Positions 1 to 13,083 are shown, numbered from the stretch's first letter. The stretch: 64,000 bases of DNA from Lingula anatina (GCF_001039355.2 NW_019775467.1:317023-381022), one strand, 5' to 3'. Notes: a model not told the origin generated them from the letters alone. Made by a program: numbers and translations.

Positions 1-649
1 TCAGTTAAAAAACGTGGTTGATTTGATGAAAAGAATGAAAAAACGTAATGGCTTAAATGTGTTCTATTTAAAAAACATTTGTGTGTTGCTGCAGTGGCAG
101 CTGTAAAACTAAACTATTTGTGATATTCTTCAGCAAGGGGTGGCATTTTGTATGAATGCCAATTGAAAATAACCAACTGATCTGCCAGTTCATAAAAGCC
201 ATTTTGAAGCTGTTTATTGGACAAAAGTTGGTAACTAGAAAGTGTATTTTGAAGTTGCAAAATGTTATTGATATATTCTAGCTACTTTGGAACTTTGTTT
301 ATTTTTACATTTTCATAATTTGTTTACTATAACTTTACTTTTTTTCTTTACAAAGAAAGCAATAACTCTAAAATGTTTTTGTAATAAGAATGATGTTCTT
401 TTTGGAATGATGTTTTATAATTTGATTATAGATTTTGTTAAATTTTAGCAAAGGAAATGAGATTTTAAATCCCTTCATAAATTTATAAAATATCTGAATG
501 TAGTATTAGTTTAATTTGTGATGTTTTAACCTAAACATATAGAGTTGAAAGATTAATACACGGAAAGTTAACTTAGGTGAAGAAAATGCTAGTGTTGAAT
601 CTGTATCTTGAAAAATAAATGAATAAAAAGTAAAATAAACTTAACAGTC

Positions 650-655
650 TTTATT
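650..655 (-). terminator. Candidate ALDH polyadenylation signal (distal)
   Basis: AATAAA on the minus strand about 325 bases past the stop codon, in AT-rich sequence; an alternative to the one at 904-909. The remaining sequence from 1 to 640 is AT-rich with no supported gene. Confidence 0.35.
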
Positions 656-903
656 TTAAAACTTTCAAATTAAAATCAAAATTCAAACCAGGTGCCATCT
701 TGAATTGGCAGCCATACTGGATATACATGTATTCATACTGTAGCTAACTGCAGGGTGTTCCAATCTAATATACACTTCATTCCTATCCCACTTCAAGTTA
801 TCTGTAATACAGTTTTGATATATGACGATTTTAATACTCTGTGGTTGGATGCATGGGAAAGTGTCCATTTGTTGATCAGTTAAAAAAAACTATTCTTAAT
901 CAG

Positions 904-909
904 TTTATT
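904..909 (-). terminator. Candidate ALDH polyadenylation signal (proximal)
   Basis: AATAAA on the minus strand, 70 bases past the ALDH stop codon. A second AATAAA lies at 650-655. Either or both could end the transcript. Confidence 0.4.
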
Positions 910-978
910 ACTTAGAGTCCACAACTAGTTATCTACCTGACTTTAAAAATGCATCCCATGGCTCAGGATGTTTCTTCT

Positions 979-3900
979 TTAAGAAATCTTTTTAGGGACT
1001 TTGATTGTTACCTAAGAAAAGAGAAAGAAAAAAATTACAAATTTAAATCATAGTGAAAAGGAAATGACATTAAATATAAATATATAACAACAAATTAAAT
1101 TAAATAATAATTATGGTTTCAGATACATTGTATAAATTAGTACTGTAAATCTGCTCTTCGTCTAGTACACAAGATTAAATCATGGCTGTTCCACATTACA
1201 GCATTTGAATTTACTTTCATTTTATCATTTATAAAGTGATGTATTTATTGTAATATTCATCAACACTGATCATGAAATTAATCAGATTAAAATTCTAAAT
1301 TAAACTGAATCTTCAATTCAATTCATTAAATCTTTAAACCATACATCTCATCAAAATAATAAACATTATAAACGAATATAACACAAAATTATAAAGACTT
1401 AAAATGTCTTACAGTTTTTACTTCATAGTATTCTTTCAAGCCCTCCTCTCCCCTGGAAAAAAGGGGAAACATTTTCAATCTTGGGAAAATATTTTAAAAA
1501 GCTATCCTATAAACATTAATTTTTGGTCCAAAAATAGCTTATAAAAAAAAAAAGCAGCCATGGCTGGCTTATGATGTTCCAGGCTGAATCCTTGGTATTC
1601 ACTGCGTTGACCCTGCTGGCACAACAAATAATTTACTAGAAACAGTAAGACTGGGTTCCCATAAACCTATTACACTAGCAGGATCAATCTAACTCCAAAG
1701 GGATTCTTGTTAACTTGTATTCTGTTTAAGTGGCTTAAATGGCTGTTATGCCCACTGAAGCTGCTTGGGGGTAATTAACTTTCGTGCACACTTAAACTGA
1801 TTGCATTTTACTACTTAGTGAGATAGATTGATCCTGGAAATGGTCCCTATACAGGCCTACTCAACTACCAGAGGCGGCACCAAAGGCTCTAGAATTCACC
1901 ATAAATCGGATCACGCTGCCCGTTTTAAAGGTGTGTATCAGTATGCTTCTAAGTATCAGACATGGTGCGTGTGCCACGTCAGGTAGTTGGGTAGGCCTGC
2001 TACAGCACTCAGAAAGTGTAGACCTCTACCAAGGCACTCAGAGAGTGAAGTCGACCACCGCCAAAGCATTCAGAGAGTGAAAACCTCCACCAAGGCAGCT
2101 CAATTTGCATAATTATTTATCAGTGCCTCTCAGTAACTACCCAGATATACTCACAATTCCCTTCCATGGCCAGACTGCTTGAATCCACCAAATGGTGTCT
2201 GGGATGATATGCAGTCATAGCAGTTAACCCTGAAGTGAAAAAATGAAGAGTAATGTGCAGAATGCATAGAAATAACAGGGGCTTTATTCTCTCAACTTAA
2301 TAAACAATTGTTTGGCATTATTAATTATGGTGAAAAAAAATGTTATTAAAATTTCTTTTGAAAGTCTGAACTCTGATCCTTGCCAAAATGCTATGTACTG
2401 CACTGTGAGCAAGTTAACCTGTACATAATTTTATAAGTATAAAATAAGAGTTGGTGCTACTGATTAAATTACTGATTGCAGGAGTAGCAAAACTAACATC
2501 ACACATCTGCACGTATTGACAGACTAATGTACAAACAGGCGCATGCACACACACACATACACACTCATTATCTCTCTCTCTCTCACACACACACGCATGC
2601 ATTCACAAACACACACTCACACACACATGCCTGCAGACCCAAACTCACCACATTAACCCAGCCTGTAAGCTCTGAGTCACAGTAAATGCATGCACCCACA
2701 CACACACACATGCATGCACATGAAGACCCAAACTCACCACATTGACCCAGCCTGCAAGCTCTGAGCCACAGTAAATGCCTTGTTAATGTCTCTGGTGTGA
2801 ACTCCAGCTGCCAGTCCATATTTACTGCTGTTTGCTTTCTCTATCACCTCCTCAAGTGTTTTGAACTTGAGGATGGTTTGAACTGGTCCAAAGATCTGCA
2901 AATCAAAATAGAAAAATAGAAAGACAGAAAGAGTGATAATGTATGTGTTAACAGATTTATTACCTTTGACAGACAGATGGACAAACAGGCAGATAAACAC
3001 AAAATAACATTAAAGTCAATTTGAAAAGTCAGGCTTAAGATATTTTAAAAAACATCATTAACAAATTGTTACAGTATGTTTCTATTTTTATATATGATGC
3101 ATAAAATAAACTTACTGGAATACTTTTTGTCAAAGTCTCAATTCAAATAAGACAAGTTCAAACAAGGATAGTCTTCCTCTCAATAAACTAATCACAATTT
3201 TGCTAAAGAAATTGCATTTTTTAAATTGACATGTGCACCAATTATGATCATAATAACTGTGAATTTTACCTCCTCTCTTGCTATCCTCATATCATCTGTG
3301 ACATCTGAGAAAACTGTGGGTTTGACGAAGTATCCGACGTTTCCCCAGCGTTCCCCGCCGGCTTGGCAAGTGGCGCCCTCTTCTTTCCCGATATTGCAGT
3401 ATTTCATCACCTTGTCAAACATCTCCTGGTCCACCTTCAGAGTGGAAGCAACATAAACATGATTCTGATATAATTTATGCGCTGACTGATTGATCCAAAC
3501 TTTATATATATAAAGGGAAAACCATCCAAAACAGTTTTTGTAAATAAAAGGAAAACATTTATTAATGTGATGCAAAATGATACAATGTGTCTAATTTCTT
3601 CATGCATTGTTCAAGTACAGTTATTGATCAATGATGATGAATCATCTTCAACTTTGTCTGCAGCTACAGATACATAAAATATTTGTAGTTCTTGATTATT
3701 TTCTCACTAAAATGCCATATTACTCTAATCCATCAATTTTTATTCCATAATATAATGTAATTGTTCAAACACCATCAAATTTATCAAACACCTCATCCTC
3801 ACCTGAGGGCCTTGCTGTGTTTTCTTATCATACGGATCACCCACCACTCTCTCAGCCGCCATCTTTGCACTCCTCTTGACAAACTCGTCGTAAATCCCCT

Positions 3901-4759
3901 CCTGAACATATGTTCTAGACCCAGCACAGCAGTTTTGGCCGTGATTGTTCATAATGGCAGCATGGGCCCAAGTCACAGCTTCGTCCACTGAAATGTGGGA
4001 ACATTTCCAATTGTGCTCTCCAGATTTTTTTAAGCAGAAAAAAAATCACAAACAGTCACTACTAATTCATGGAGCAGTTATCCACTAGAATATGTTAAAT
4101 GTAACATCAATTTCATTGCTGTTTATTTTTTCATCATGAGGGAGAAAAAACACTAGTCATGTAATCACATTCTCTTCTTTTTCATTCTGTCATCACCAGA
4201 GCAAAAACTCAAGTCCAAATTAAATGTTAACTCCTCTTCATTCTATCATTATTTTCATCCTTAAATCTTTAATCTTAAATGCTATTAAGGGCATAGGTCA
4301 TCTCAGATTGAAAAATAAATCAATGCAATGAAATTAAAATCTAAAATAATTTGAGCTCACAATCAGCATCATCAAAGATGATATTTGGACTTTTCCCTCC
4401 CATCTCAAATGTTACCCGCTTCATGTTGCTCTTTGCTGCAGCCATCATCACTAACTGTCCAACCTGAATACAGCAAATTTATCCATATAATATATATAAT
4501 TTGCACTTTTTGCATTCTAATTTCAAAGGATCTGTCGCAAAGAAACTACAGTACTAGGTAGTTCGAACTAACTCCACAGGAACTTGCAATGAATGTTATC
4601 AGACAAATATGCCTCCTCTTGTTTCTAACATGCTGGTATAATTACCAGCTTCTCTGTATTCTAGTCAACACCAGGAGGGTTGGTGTGTGTTGGTCTGTTA
4701 ATTTAATTGCATTCTGGGATAATCCCATTGGAGTACCAGTTAGTTCAAACTACCTTGTA

Positions 4760-4804
<45 letters not shown>

Positions 4805-7800
4805 CAGACATGAGCCTCGGTTTAAAAAAATAAAAACCCTCTGAACATTTATCATAACATATCTTTTCAAATCTCAGGAATCATCAGAATTGAATTAAAA
4901 AACTCGGAATTCCACATTTTTTACGGAAAAAGCTCCTGTCTGTAGAATGGAGACAGAGAGAAGGAAGAAGAAAAGAAGAATCACCTCAGTGGACCCAGTG
5001 AAAGCTATCTTGTCCACATCCATGTGTTCTGCCAGGGCTGCTCCTGCAGTGGGGCCATACCCAGGGACTATGTTTATGACCCCAGGGGGAAAACCAGCCT
5101 TAAATTTAAATACAGCATATAAATAAGTATGCTTAGAATGTATTTGCATATTACCATTTTCAGGTCATCTTTGTGTATATTTTTCATTTATTGTATCAAA
5201 GTGGAATGATTTTTGTATAACACCATTTAATATAAATCTTTAGGTATACCATTATCATATGAACACATCTGAGTTAGTTTCCAATATGATGTAAAATTAA
5301 TTTAAAAGTACTAAAAGAAAACATTTATCAGCTGTCTCAAAATTGCACTTGATACAGCTAAAATTTAATATAACAGATACGATTCACCTCCACAGATAAT
5401 GCGGCACAGTAGAGGGCTGTCAATGGCGTCTGTTCTGCAGGTTTCATTATAATTGTGTTGCCGCAGGCGAGAGCTGGTCCCCACTTCCAAGCTACCATCA
5501 TCAGGGGATAGTTCCACTGTATTAACACAAATTCACAAAAAAAAAAAAAAAAAAAAAAAAATCAAAGAAATGCATCTTTGTCATCCAATCTTTGATATAC
5601 AACTATGCTGAGTTACACAATTGGTTAAAAGGTTTGGACTGTTAAAATTTACTGAGACAAAAATTTATGAACTTGTTGATGGAGTTGTTCTAAGAGATAA
5701 AGGAGTTAAACGTGCTTTCTGGGATTAAAATGTATCTTTAGAAAATCCAGTGTAAGCACTGAAGGCATGCAACTCTGTATGGATAGGGGGGAGGGAAAAT
5801 GCAATACCCATGTAATATCCAAATTTCCGAATAAATCTGGGGGATTTTTTATCTCTATGTTAGTACCTGCTGTGCAGAGAGCAGATTCAAAGAAAGCAAG
5901 GGCCAGAATGAACTCTCAAATATGAAATGTACATGACCCCTTATTATGATAACGAACTCCCCTGCTACTGCAAGCCTTATTAATGGATAAGACTGTATAG
6001 GGGTGGGGGGGGGGAAGGGGGGCAAATGGTGTATCCCAGGGCAAGGGGGGGGCAGTAGACCACATGGGCTGTATACATGTACCTCAGGAAATTTTTTGTG
6101 TTTTGCTGCACCAAAACCTCACACAAGGTTCCCCATTAAAGAATATTTAATGATAGACATTTTGAAAACCGAACAGCTATAACTGCATCTTATGAAAGAG
6201 TTAGTACAAAGTGTTTTAATATAGAATAAACAAAATAATCAATAATAATAAAACGAAAAAAAAAACCCATAAAATAAAATAATAACATACCGGGATAATC
6301 TGGCCACAAACTCCCACAGGGTGAAGTTTAGTGTAGGAAAAGAAATCCCCATCTACAGTAAAAACCATCATAAAAATCAGAAACAAATGAGTTAGAATAT
6401 TAGTGGTTATACAGTACGATCCTTGGAAACAAAACATAAGTAAACTAAATTGTTTATACTAAGAAATTCAAGTTACTAATATTAGCAACTTTTTCAGGAA
6501 ATGATGATCTCGTCTAAATTTACAAAGTTAGTAACAATTATTTCTTTCTCCAAACATTGTGTTTCTGTAGTTCTTTTTCCATATTATCTACTTTTCAGTA
6601 ATTTACTGACTAATCATAGTTCCTGGTCCTTTTTTCACCTTTTAGCTGCAAGTTATCAACCAAACAATTATTAAAATCTCTGCCAAACTAACTAATAAAA
6701 AAACAAACCAAACAGTTAATCACTTTTTCTAGCAAGCAACCAAGCACCCCCCCCCCCCAATTCATTAATTAAAAAAATGAAACAAACTATCATGGATTCC
6801 CTCATTGAGCAATACATGCACTCATTATTTTATTCATCCATCCATCCATCCATCCTGCAAACCAGCCAGTCAACAAACCAGCCAGCCAGAGCCCACAGAA
6901 CAGATGATCCTAGGATCTACTGATCTGCAGATCAAATATGGCTGACCCATCATAAAAGGAAGCCACTTAATATCCTAATGGTATCATCACCCTCCACACC
7001 TGCCATTAAACGGTTTAAATCTCGGCTCCGAAGCTTAATTGCCAGGCCCCTGCAGGGACGGCATGTGTGGAGGCTTGGAGACCTGCGACTACCTTTTACA
7101 ATGGGTCGGCCATATTTAATCCGCGGATCAGTAGTTCTGAGGATCATCTGTTCTGCATGCGCTCAGAGAGACAGCAATCGACATGACAAGGGATTAACAT
7201 ACCCATGGGGATAGTTTTCCCATGTATCTTGTCTGCATAGCCAGCATAGTACTTAATGCAGTCAATGGTCATCTGCAGGTCTCCCAGGGAGTCCAGATAT
7301 GGCTTTCCATTGTCCAGAGTCTCCAAGCTCTGAGGAATATAATTATTTAAGACATAGGGGTGAATTATAGGCTTAAAATGATAAATTCAACTGTATTCAT
7401 ATTGTATACGATTCTCTATGAGCATAAAATCTGAGTCCATGTTATTCACTTCTAAGAATAGGTAAAGTAAAAACAAACAAACAAATAAACAAACAAGAAA
7501 GATATATACAAACTTACAGCCAGGTAAACTTTATCTCTCTCCATCAGCTCACACAACTTGACCATCAGATTACCTCGCTGTGAAGCGTCCATTGTTCTCC
7601 ACGGGGCGTCCAGGGCAAAGGCATCTCTTGCCGCCTTGACTGCCTTGTCTATGTCCGCCTAAAATGAACAAATCAATATTATACACATACAATGTGCACA
7701 TGCATCCCTTTCAACATTGATAATGTCAATCTAAATTACTTTAAAATACTTGAACAAATGTGATATAAGACATTAAATATACAAGAAGACAAAAAAGTAT

Positions 7801-8989
7801 ATTGAACAAAATTTTAAATATATAAAGGGTCATCCATTTCTGAAATTTTTTTCACAAGTCTACAAACTATACACTGCAGGGGAAGTTTTGGATGATCCAT
7901 AGCATGCAATAATAAAATATATTTGTAACTATACTTATGTTTGTGTATTACTTGCAATATTGTCTATACCAGTAATTATTATTGCGCCACTATCACAAAG
8001 TGAAAAAATCTTCATTATCTATTATTTTCATCCTTTTAATATTATTTTTTTCTTTTAAATTCCCCCACAATATACCTTATCTCCCTCCTGTACGTCACAT
8101 ATCTTCTCACCAGTGCACGGATTGATGGTAGGAAAAGTCTTCCCACTGACAGAGTCATGCCACTCATTGTTGATAAAGATCTGAATTTGTATAACATAAT
8201 ACAATTAATCATCATAAAACATAACAGTTTTAATACAGTTTATAATGAAAATGTTTTTGTGTCTTTTTTTCACTCTCTTTTTGTAACAAAAATATTTTAG
8301 CCCAATGTAAATGTCAATTTTAAACCACAGTGAAAAAAAAAGAAAAAAAAGACATGAAGTGACCATATATATTATTCCACAAAGGCCCCAAAATGGACAA
8401 TTGTACATGCACTTGGCTGACCTTGTCTTGTATCCTATATTTCTGGCCTGTATTTAACACACAATGCCAAGTAAAAAATCTTGATGTATCAAATTTCACC
8501 CACAGTTCAAGCAAGAATGCCACACTCTTCCAGGCCAGGGTCACATGTGCACTAGTGCATATTTAGGTATTTTGCATTCGAGTCCTTGAACCCTGGGTTG
8601 AACTTTAGTGCCTTTACTTGACTTTGGAGACATAATTTGAATAAAGGCAAAGCATACGTACTGTACTACACAACACAAGTATGTATGCACAGATTACTGA
8701 ATATATACTAGTACATATATCCCAGTATGTGTACATACAGTATGTTGTACAACTAAAACACTTTTGTATACAAGCACTCACAAATTAATTAAAATGCACA
8801 CACATATGTGCATGCCCTTCATATGCCCATCAGACCCATATAGCTTGCCATTACAGCTTATACTGGATAATATAAAGCACACATACACACGCACACACAC
8901 GTACACACGGGCACACGTACATGTGCAATAGTCATACGTACCTTGGTATATTTGATCTCTGGAAAAAGCATCGCCTCCTGATCAGACAT
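979..8989 (-). CDS. ALDH1A: Cytosolic ALDH1A-type aldehyde dehydrogenase, 14 coding exons, complete
   Basis: NAD(P)-dependent oxidation of aldehydes to acids; retinal is the classical substrate of the ALDH1A group. Exons, in transcription order: 8942-8989, 8076-8180, 7518-7658, 7203-7329, 6291-6352, 5388-5516, 4985-5098, 4361-4463, 3803-3987, 3270-3434, 2738-2895, 2155-2229, 1413-1452, 979-1011. They total 1485 nt (494 residues plus TAA), every intron is GT-AG and every phase joins. Catalytic residues sit at a constant offset of six from ALDH1/2 numbering: Asn163 (WNYP), Lys186 (KPAEQTP), Glu262 (FEMGG), nucleophile Cys296 (GQNCCAGS) and Glu393 (EEIFGP). The protein starts [16 protein letters not shown] with no mitochondrial presequence, and [14 protein letters not shown] is very ALDH1A-like, so it should be cytosolic. 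Assignment within ALDH1A/ALDH2 is inferred: the GQNCC context is not that of vertebrate ALDH1A1. Family certain; retinal specificity unproven. Confidence 0.95.
1646..1851. mobile_element. Foldback MITE, TTAGGG-type terminus, ALDH intron 13
   Basis: Inverted ends: AGGATCAATCTAACTCC on the left against GATAGATTGATCCT on the right, outside which lie GGGTTCCCATAAA and GGAAATGGTCCC. The interior GGGGGTAATTAACTTTCGTG is shared with the elements near 12.4 kb and 63.6 kb. About 205 bp, no coding capacity. Edges are approximate. Confidence 0.6.
2530..2724. repeat. CA/CT microsatellite tract in ALDH intron
   Basis: Runs of (CA)n with interspersed CT and TGCATG units flank the duplicated exon fragment. 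Apparent Cys/Val-rich ORFs here are simple-repeat translations. Confidence 0.85.
2636..2781. repeat. Tandem duplication of the 3' end of ALDH exon 11 with its splice donor
   Basis: About 54 bases are present twice: 2636-2689 and 2728-2781, with three differences. The right copy is the functional end of exon 11 (coding to 2738, then GTGAGT). The left copy lies downstream in the intron and keeps the same ATGTG|GTGAGT donor. Between and beside them are CA repeats and TGCATG motifs, so slippage or unequal exchange at the microsatellite is the likely origin. Reading through the first donor meets TGA at once. Confidence 0.85.
4557..4754. mobile_element. Foldback MITE (GTAGATCGATCC subfamily), ALDH intron 7
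   Basis: Inverted ends GGTAGTTCGAACTAACT and AGTTAGTTCAAACTACC. The interior (CCTCCTCTTGTTTCTAACAT, then ACCAGCTTCTCTGTATTCTA) is the same as in copies at 11.5 and 13.1 kb. An ORF here is only a translation of the element. Confidence 0.7.
4763..4802. repeat. (GA)n microsatellite
   Basis: Uninterrupted GA dinucleotides of about 40 bases, next to the right end of the 4557-4754 MITE. Confidence 0.95.
6889..7164. mobile_element. Foldback MITE (GCCGACCCAT subfamily) 38 bp from the ALDH exon 4 donor
   Basis: Long imperfect inverted repeats: the left arm has AACAGATGATCCT and GATCAAATATGGCTGACCCA, and the right arm carries their complements (ATGGGTCGGCCATATTTAATCC, quoted in part, then AGGATCATCTGTT). 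The ORFs overlapping it on both strands are translations of the palindrome. Related copies lie at 17051-17260, 17547-17738 and, as a half, at 33773-33892. Confidence 0.75.
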
Positions 8990-9032
8990 CTTTAAATTTA
9001 ATCACTCTGCTTGCAGCTTATCTACAGTGCAC

Positions 9033-9202
9033 CTAAAAAGTAAGTCAGTGGACAAGATATAGGACTCACGAGTGTGCTTTACCTTTAATCACATCTATAC
9101 TACATGTACAGTAATTATACTGGTATGAACATACCTGTACTGTACATGTATTGTACTAGCACTATACAGATACTACTTGCAACTTCAACTTAAAATACTT
9201 AC
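9033..9202 (-). other. Probable 5'UTR intron of the ALDH gene
   Basis: On the minus strand a strong donor (AGTT|GTAAGTATT, exon edge 9203) is followed by a pyrimidine-rich acceptor (CTTTTTAG|GTGCAC, exon resumes at 9032), 43 bases upstream of the start codon at 8989. This implies a non-coding first exon above 9203 and a 170-bp leader intron. No transcript data, so the transcription start is not placed. Confidence 0.5.
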
Positions 9203-9552
9203 AACTATCACGTGCACAAGGGCCAATGCGATGTTTGCACTCCAGACAACACGTTGCAGAACTTGCACTAGCCCAGCTCACCAGGCAGATAGACAACCGC
9301 GACGCTGAGCCGACCTTAGTGTAATCAAGCAGACACCCCACTGACCTAGTTTCAATATACGTGCCCCACTTATGAAATCGAGGCCTGGAAGCGCGTGTTT
9401 CGTTTGAGCGTGGTATATAAACAGTCTACATGAGTCTACATGGATATATGTAGAAATATATATTATGTCCGCTGGAGTAGGCCTAATCACATCCAATTTT
9501 ATTATTTATTATTCAATGCGATGTATAGTCTCCTATAAACGAGTATAAATAG

Positions 9553-9620
9553 ATAATTAAACAAACAAACAAATAAATAAATAAATAAATAAAAATAAAT
9601 AAATATAAATATAAATATAG
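9553..9620. repeat. AAAT-rich simple repeat between ALDH and PPP2R3 5' ends
   Basis: Repeated AAAT/AAAC units in the divergent intergenic stretch. No gene seen from about 9300 to 10180. Confidence 0.8.
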
Positions 9621-10190
9621 TGAATGAATGAATTAATGAAATAGAATGAAGTACTTAATTAACATTTCACATTCACATCGTTTTGATGCCCAGTAATGGA
9701 TATAATATTAATTGTTTCTAGTACTTTTTAGCTTGGTTTTCAGCTTGAAGCACAATCCTTCGCATCGTCAGCTTGAGTCAGTTTGTAAAAGCAAGGAAGA
9801 TAATTCCTTGGTAAAACAATTAAAACAGCAAGCCATAATGTTACAAATATTTTTTCATAAACGTTCCATGCATCAAAAGTATTGACAGCACATATAGAAA
9901 CTTAAAAGCTAACTTAATTATTATTATTTAATACGAATCCAGGAAATAAAATGATGAAAAAAAATCAAAACTCCGTTTCCTAGCAAAGACCTTAAATTTT
10001 TAATGAATGAATGTGTAATTTTGAACCTGGTGTCTTTTACGCGAGCATGGCAATCATTTTGATTTTAATATATAAATCAAAGTTATTTGAATTTGAATTT
10101 GAATTCGAGCAAGAAGTTCCCATGCACTCCTTGATTTGAGATGCAGGTAAATGTATTTGTCGGGAACTAAACTTTGTGGAACGAATTTTC

Positions 10191-10281
10191 GCGGAAGTAA
10201 TCATTGACTGAGCTCACGATTGCGCACGCGCCATTACCCGGCGGAAGCGGGATTCCAGCTGAGCAGCAAGCCAAGTAACAG
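10191..10281 (+). promoter_or_regulatory. Probable PPP2R3 core promoter / non-coding first exon
   Basis: A local GC-rich island in AT-rich sequence. It holds an NRF1-like site (TGCGCACGCGCC, 10221-10232) and two ETS-like GCGGAAG sites (10191 and 10241), a combination typical of TATA-less housekeeping promoters. A possible donor, AACAG|GTAGTC, ends an exon at 10281; GTGAGT near 10367 is an alternative. The next leader exon begins after the acceptor at 20945-20946. Start site and donor choice are inferred. Confidence 0.4.
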
Positions 10282-11460
10282 GTAGTCTAGTCGCTTTGAA
10301 TTAGCTTTCCGCACACATATTTTAAGCTATAGATTAAGAGCTGATATATCGTGTGTAGTGTGTAATTTGTGAGTGTGTTTAGTTGAGTTTAAGTAAACTT
10401 ATTTTGCCCCAGCGAAACTTCAACTCCTGGGACAACGTGACTGTTTTCGGTTGTCGATGTAAACAACCTCAAAGCGGCAATCTTACAGTGATTTATGCAC
10501 GCGATATTCGTGACATTTTAACTCGAATTTAAACATACGATCCATGGATTTTGTTCTCAATCCAAGGCCTTTAAATATATGAATGATGAGTGCATCTGTT
10601 TGGCGTCTGTTTCTGTGAGATCGATACTAAGTTGAAATTGAATGTAGCAGCACAAAAATCCATGCGTTACCATTAGCACTAGCACTCCCTCTCAAGTTTA
10701 CATTTCCTGATGCTGTCATGTGTACTGTATGTGTTTATGCATAAAAACTCCGACAAATGACTGTCAAAAGGAATTTTACGATAGAACTGCATCTTTGTTG
10801 TGTGGGCTCTCCAGTGTTGAGCTTACCCTGACTTTTCCTCACTTTGCACACTGCTGACTAGCCAGTAAACCAGTTTTGCTGTCGCTGTATATAAGGTAAC
10901 ATTTATCTTCTCACCAACTAAGAGTAAGATTCACTTTTGCTTTTAGAAAAGTACTCCCATCTGAGTGCTTACAATTGCTACAGTTTTTAACAAAGAGCCT
11001 GCCCTAGCATTGGGAAATAATCTGAATTGAGAAAAAAGTAATATAGGTTGTGTTCACATTTTCCAAAATGGATGATGGCAATAATTCTTTATTATAAGTT
11101 AGTACCTAAGCAGAAACTTGCTTTTTGTAAGTATTTGAAATTTTAAAAAAAATTGGGGTAATTAAATGTTTTTGAATTAACTTATTATTCTGTTATTCTC
11201 CAATAATCTTGATCATGGATGTATTTAGAGTTTGGTGTTCGAAATTTGTTAAATTTAACCTTATCATGTTCTAAGAAGCTGTTTATCCTAAGCCCTTCTC
11301 TTGAATGCCAAGCTTCCTGGTTCTTAATTTCCAATTACGTTGAAGATTTGTCAGCATTTTGCTCCCTGTTATTATGCATTTTGATTACTGACTGGTTGTA
11401 ATCCTGGTATTAAGTCGCGATCACAGTAATCCTATAGAATCACTAGTGAGTAGTACGGCT

Positions 11461-11704
11461 TAGACCACATTCCCATAAACAACATCAGTCCATGTAGATC
11501 GATCCGACTCTGAGGACACTCAGCGTAACTGAATGACACGCCTCCTCTTGTTTCCAACACACTCGTATGGGCACCAGCTTTTCTGTATTCTTCTTAATAT
11601 CAGGAGGTGGTGGTTAATCTGTTTAACTGATTGCATCCAGCAAGAGTCCCTGCGGAGTTGGATCGATCTACATAGACTGATAGTGTGTATGGGAATAGGG
11701 CCTA
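11461..11704. mobile_element. Foldback MITE (GTAGATCGATCC subfamily), clean copy
   Basis: The ends read TTAGACCACATTCCCATAA and ATGGGAATAGGGCCTAA. Inside these are GTAGATCGATCCGACTCTG and its inverted partner GGAGTTGGATCGATCTAC. A TA lies at both edges. This copy shows the family structure most clearly; ORFs on both strands are palindrome translations. Confidence 0.8.
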
Positions 11705-12282
11705 ACTTGGGTCTAAGAAAGTGGAGGCAAGAGATGCCCATGGTGTTGTTATGCATTATTGTTTAATCTGTTACTCAGATATTGTAGTTAGAACTAGGAA
11801 TATAAGCAAGGAGACTTCCTTTGGCTTGATATTAAATGGATAGTTACATTGCTTATATTAGTTTTTTTTCTTTTAGTATATCTCCCTTTTTTCATACAAA
11901 TGGTGGACAGAATAAAGAGAAAATAATGATGAAACATACTATGTCATTTATATAAATCTGCAAGTAATAATATTTTTTAGTGCATTGAAATATATCTATA
12001 GTAAGTACAGTTACTTCTAATGGATGTAATAATTTATAAACCCTATTGAGTGGATGATGCAGCACAGTATTTTTTAATCAAAATATATTTCTTTATTAAA
12101 AAAGCATTCTTTGGGTCTTACGTACAATAAAAAGGACAGTGAACTGTAGTAAGTACTTCTCGTCAGTCTCTGTGTGATTTTCTATTCTTAGAGAGCTCTG
12201 CTCAAAATTTTATTAAAAATCTTGTCCACAATGCGAGGCGTTTCAGAGGGCACTGGGACTGGCAGCTCCACACTGATAACAC

Positions 12283-12480
12283 TAGGAGACCATTCCCAGA
12301 GACTATCGCACTAACTTTGGATCAAACTATCTCCAAGGGATTCTCACTTAATTGCAACTAACCTGGGCGGCTTAGATGTCTGTCGCGCCTGCTGAGGCCA
12401 ATGGGTAATTAACTGTCATTTAGCAGCTTTAGTGGGCGTCCCAGACGTCTAAGCCGCATGGGCTAAAAGCAATTTAGTGA
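12283..12480. mobile_element. Foldback MITE (GGGTAATTAACT subfamily)
   Basis: The left end is TAGGAGACCATTCCCA. Internal inverted arms GGGCGGCTTAGATGTCTG and CAGACGTCTAAGCCGC surround a core with GGGTAATTAACTGTC, shared with 1646-1851 and 63485-63705. The right edge is uncertain. Confidence 0.6.
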
Positions 12481-13083
12481 GGTTCTGTAGCCTTCGGACC
12501 TCAGGGTGGATGATGAAGGGATAGTACTGGATTAAATCTATCTCATTGGATGATTTGTTTTCATCTCTGTACGACTAGCTGTTAAAAGACGAGATGGCAG
12601 GTGTTTTCTCCTCACAGAAGCCATTGATCTACGCATTCTCTCCGTAAAAATGTATCATTATTATCTTCAGTGTAAAGGAGGTTTCAGAGCCAATTTCCTG
12701 ACTGCCTCAGAATGCTCTTAAAGCAGAAGATGGCTCTAATGTGAGGCCTCTTAATGAGGGTTTCTGAATCTTTCATAGGTTTCTTCCTTCTTTTGACTAT
12801 TTCCTCCATTCTCTGCTTGATTTCATTAAGAGAGTAACTCAGTTGCTAGGTTTTTTATGAAATTATCCAAACAGAAGCCAAGCATGTTGGGAGGGTTCAG
12901 TAAAGGAAAAGCGTTTTTCTTTTTTAAGCATTCTCGTTTCCTTTCCTTGTTGAAGATCCTCTAAATTATTAATATAATTTGGTTGTGGACAAATGATTAT
13001 TTTCACCATGTACCAAAATAACTGAATTTATTTGTCAGAGGTCTTTTACATATATAGATACTGCAAGTTTAGAATCTCTCCTT

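Noticed and set aside
6950-7214. Overlapping ORFs on both strands in the ALDH intron
   Set aside because: Translations of the foldback MITE at 6889-7164 and of the exon 4 flank.
9411-9422. TATATAA as a plus-strand TATA box
   Set aside because: Lies in the ALDH upstream region with no plus-strand exon or ORF behind it.
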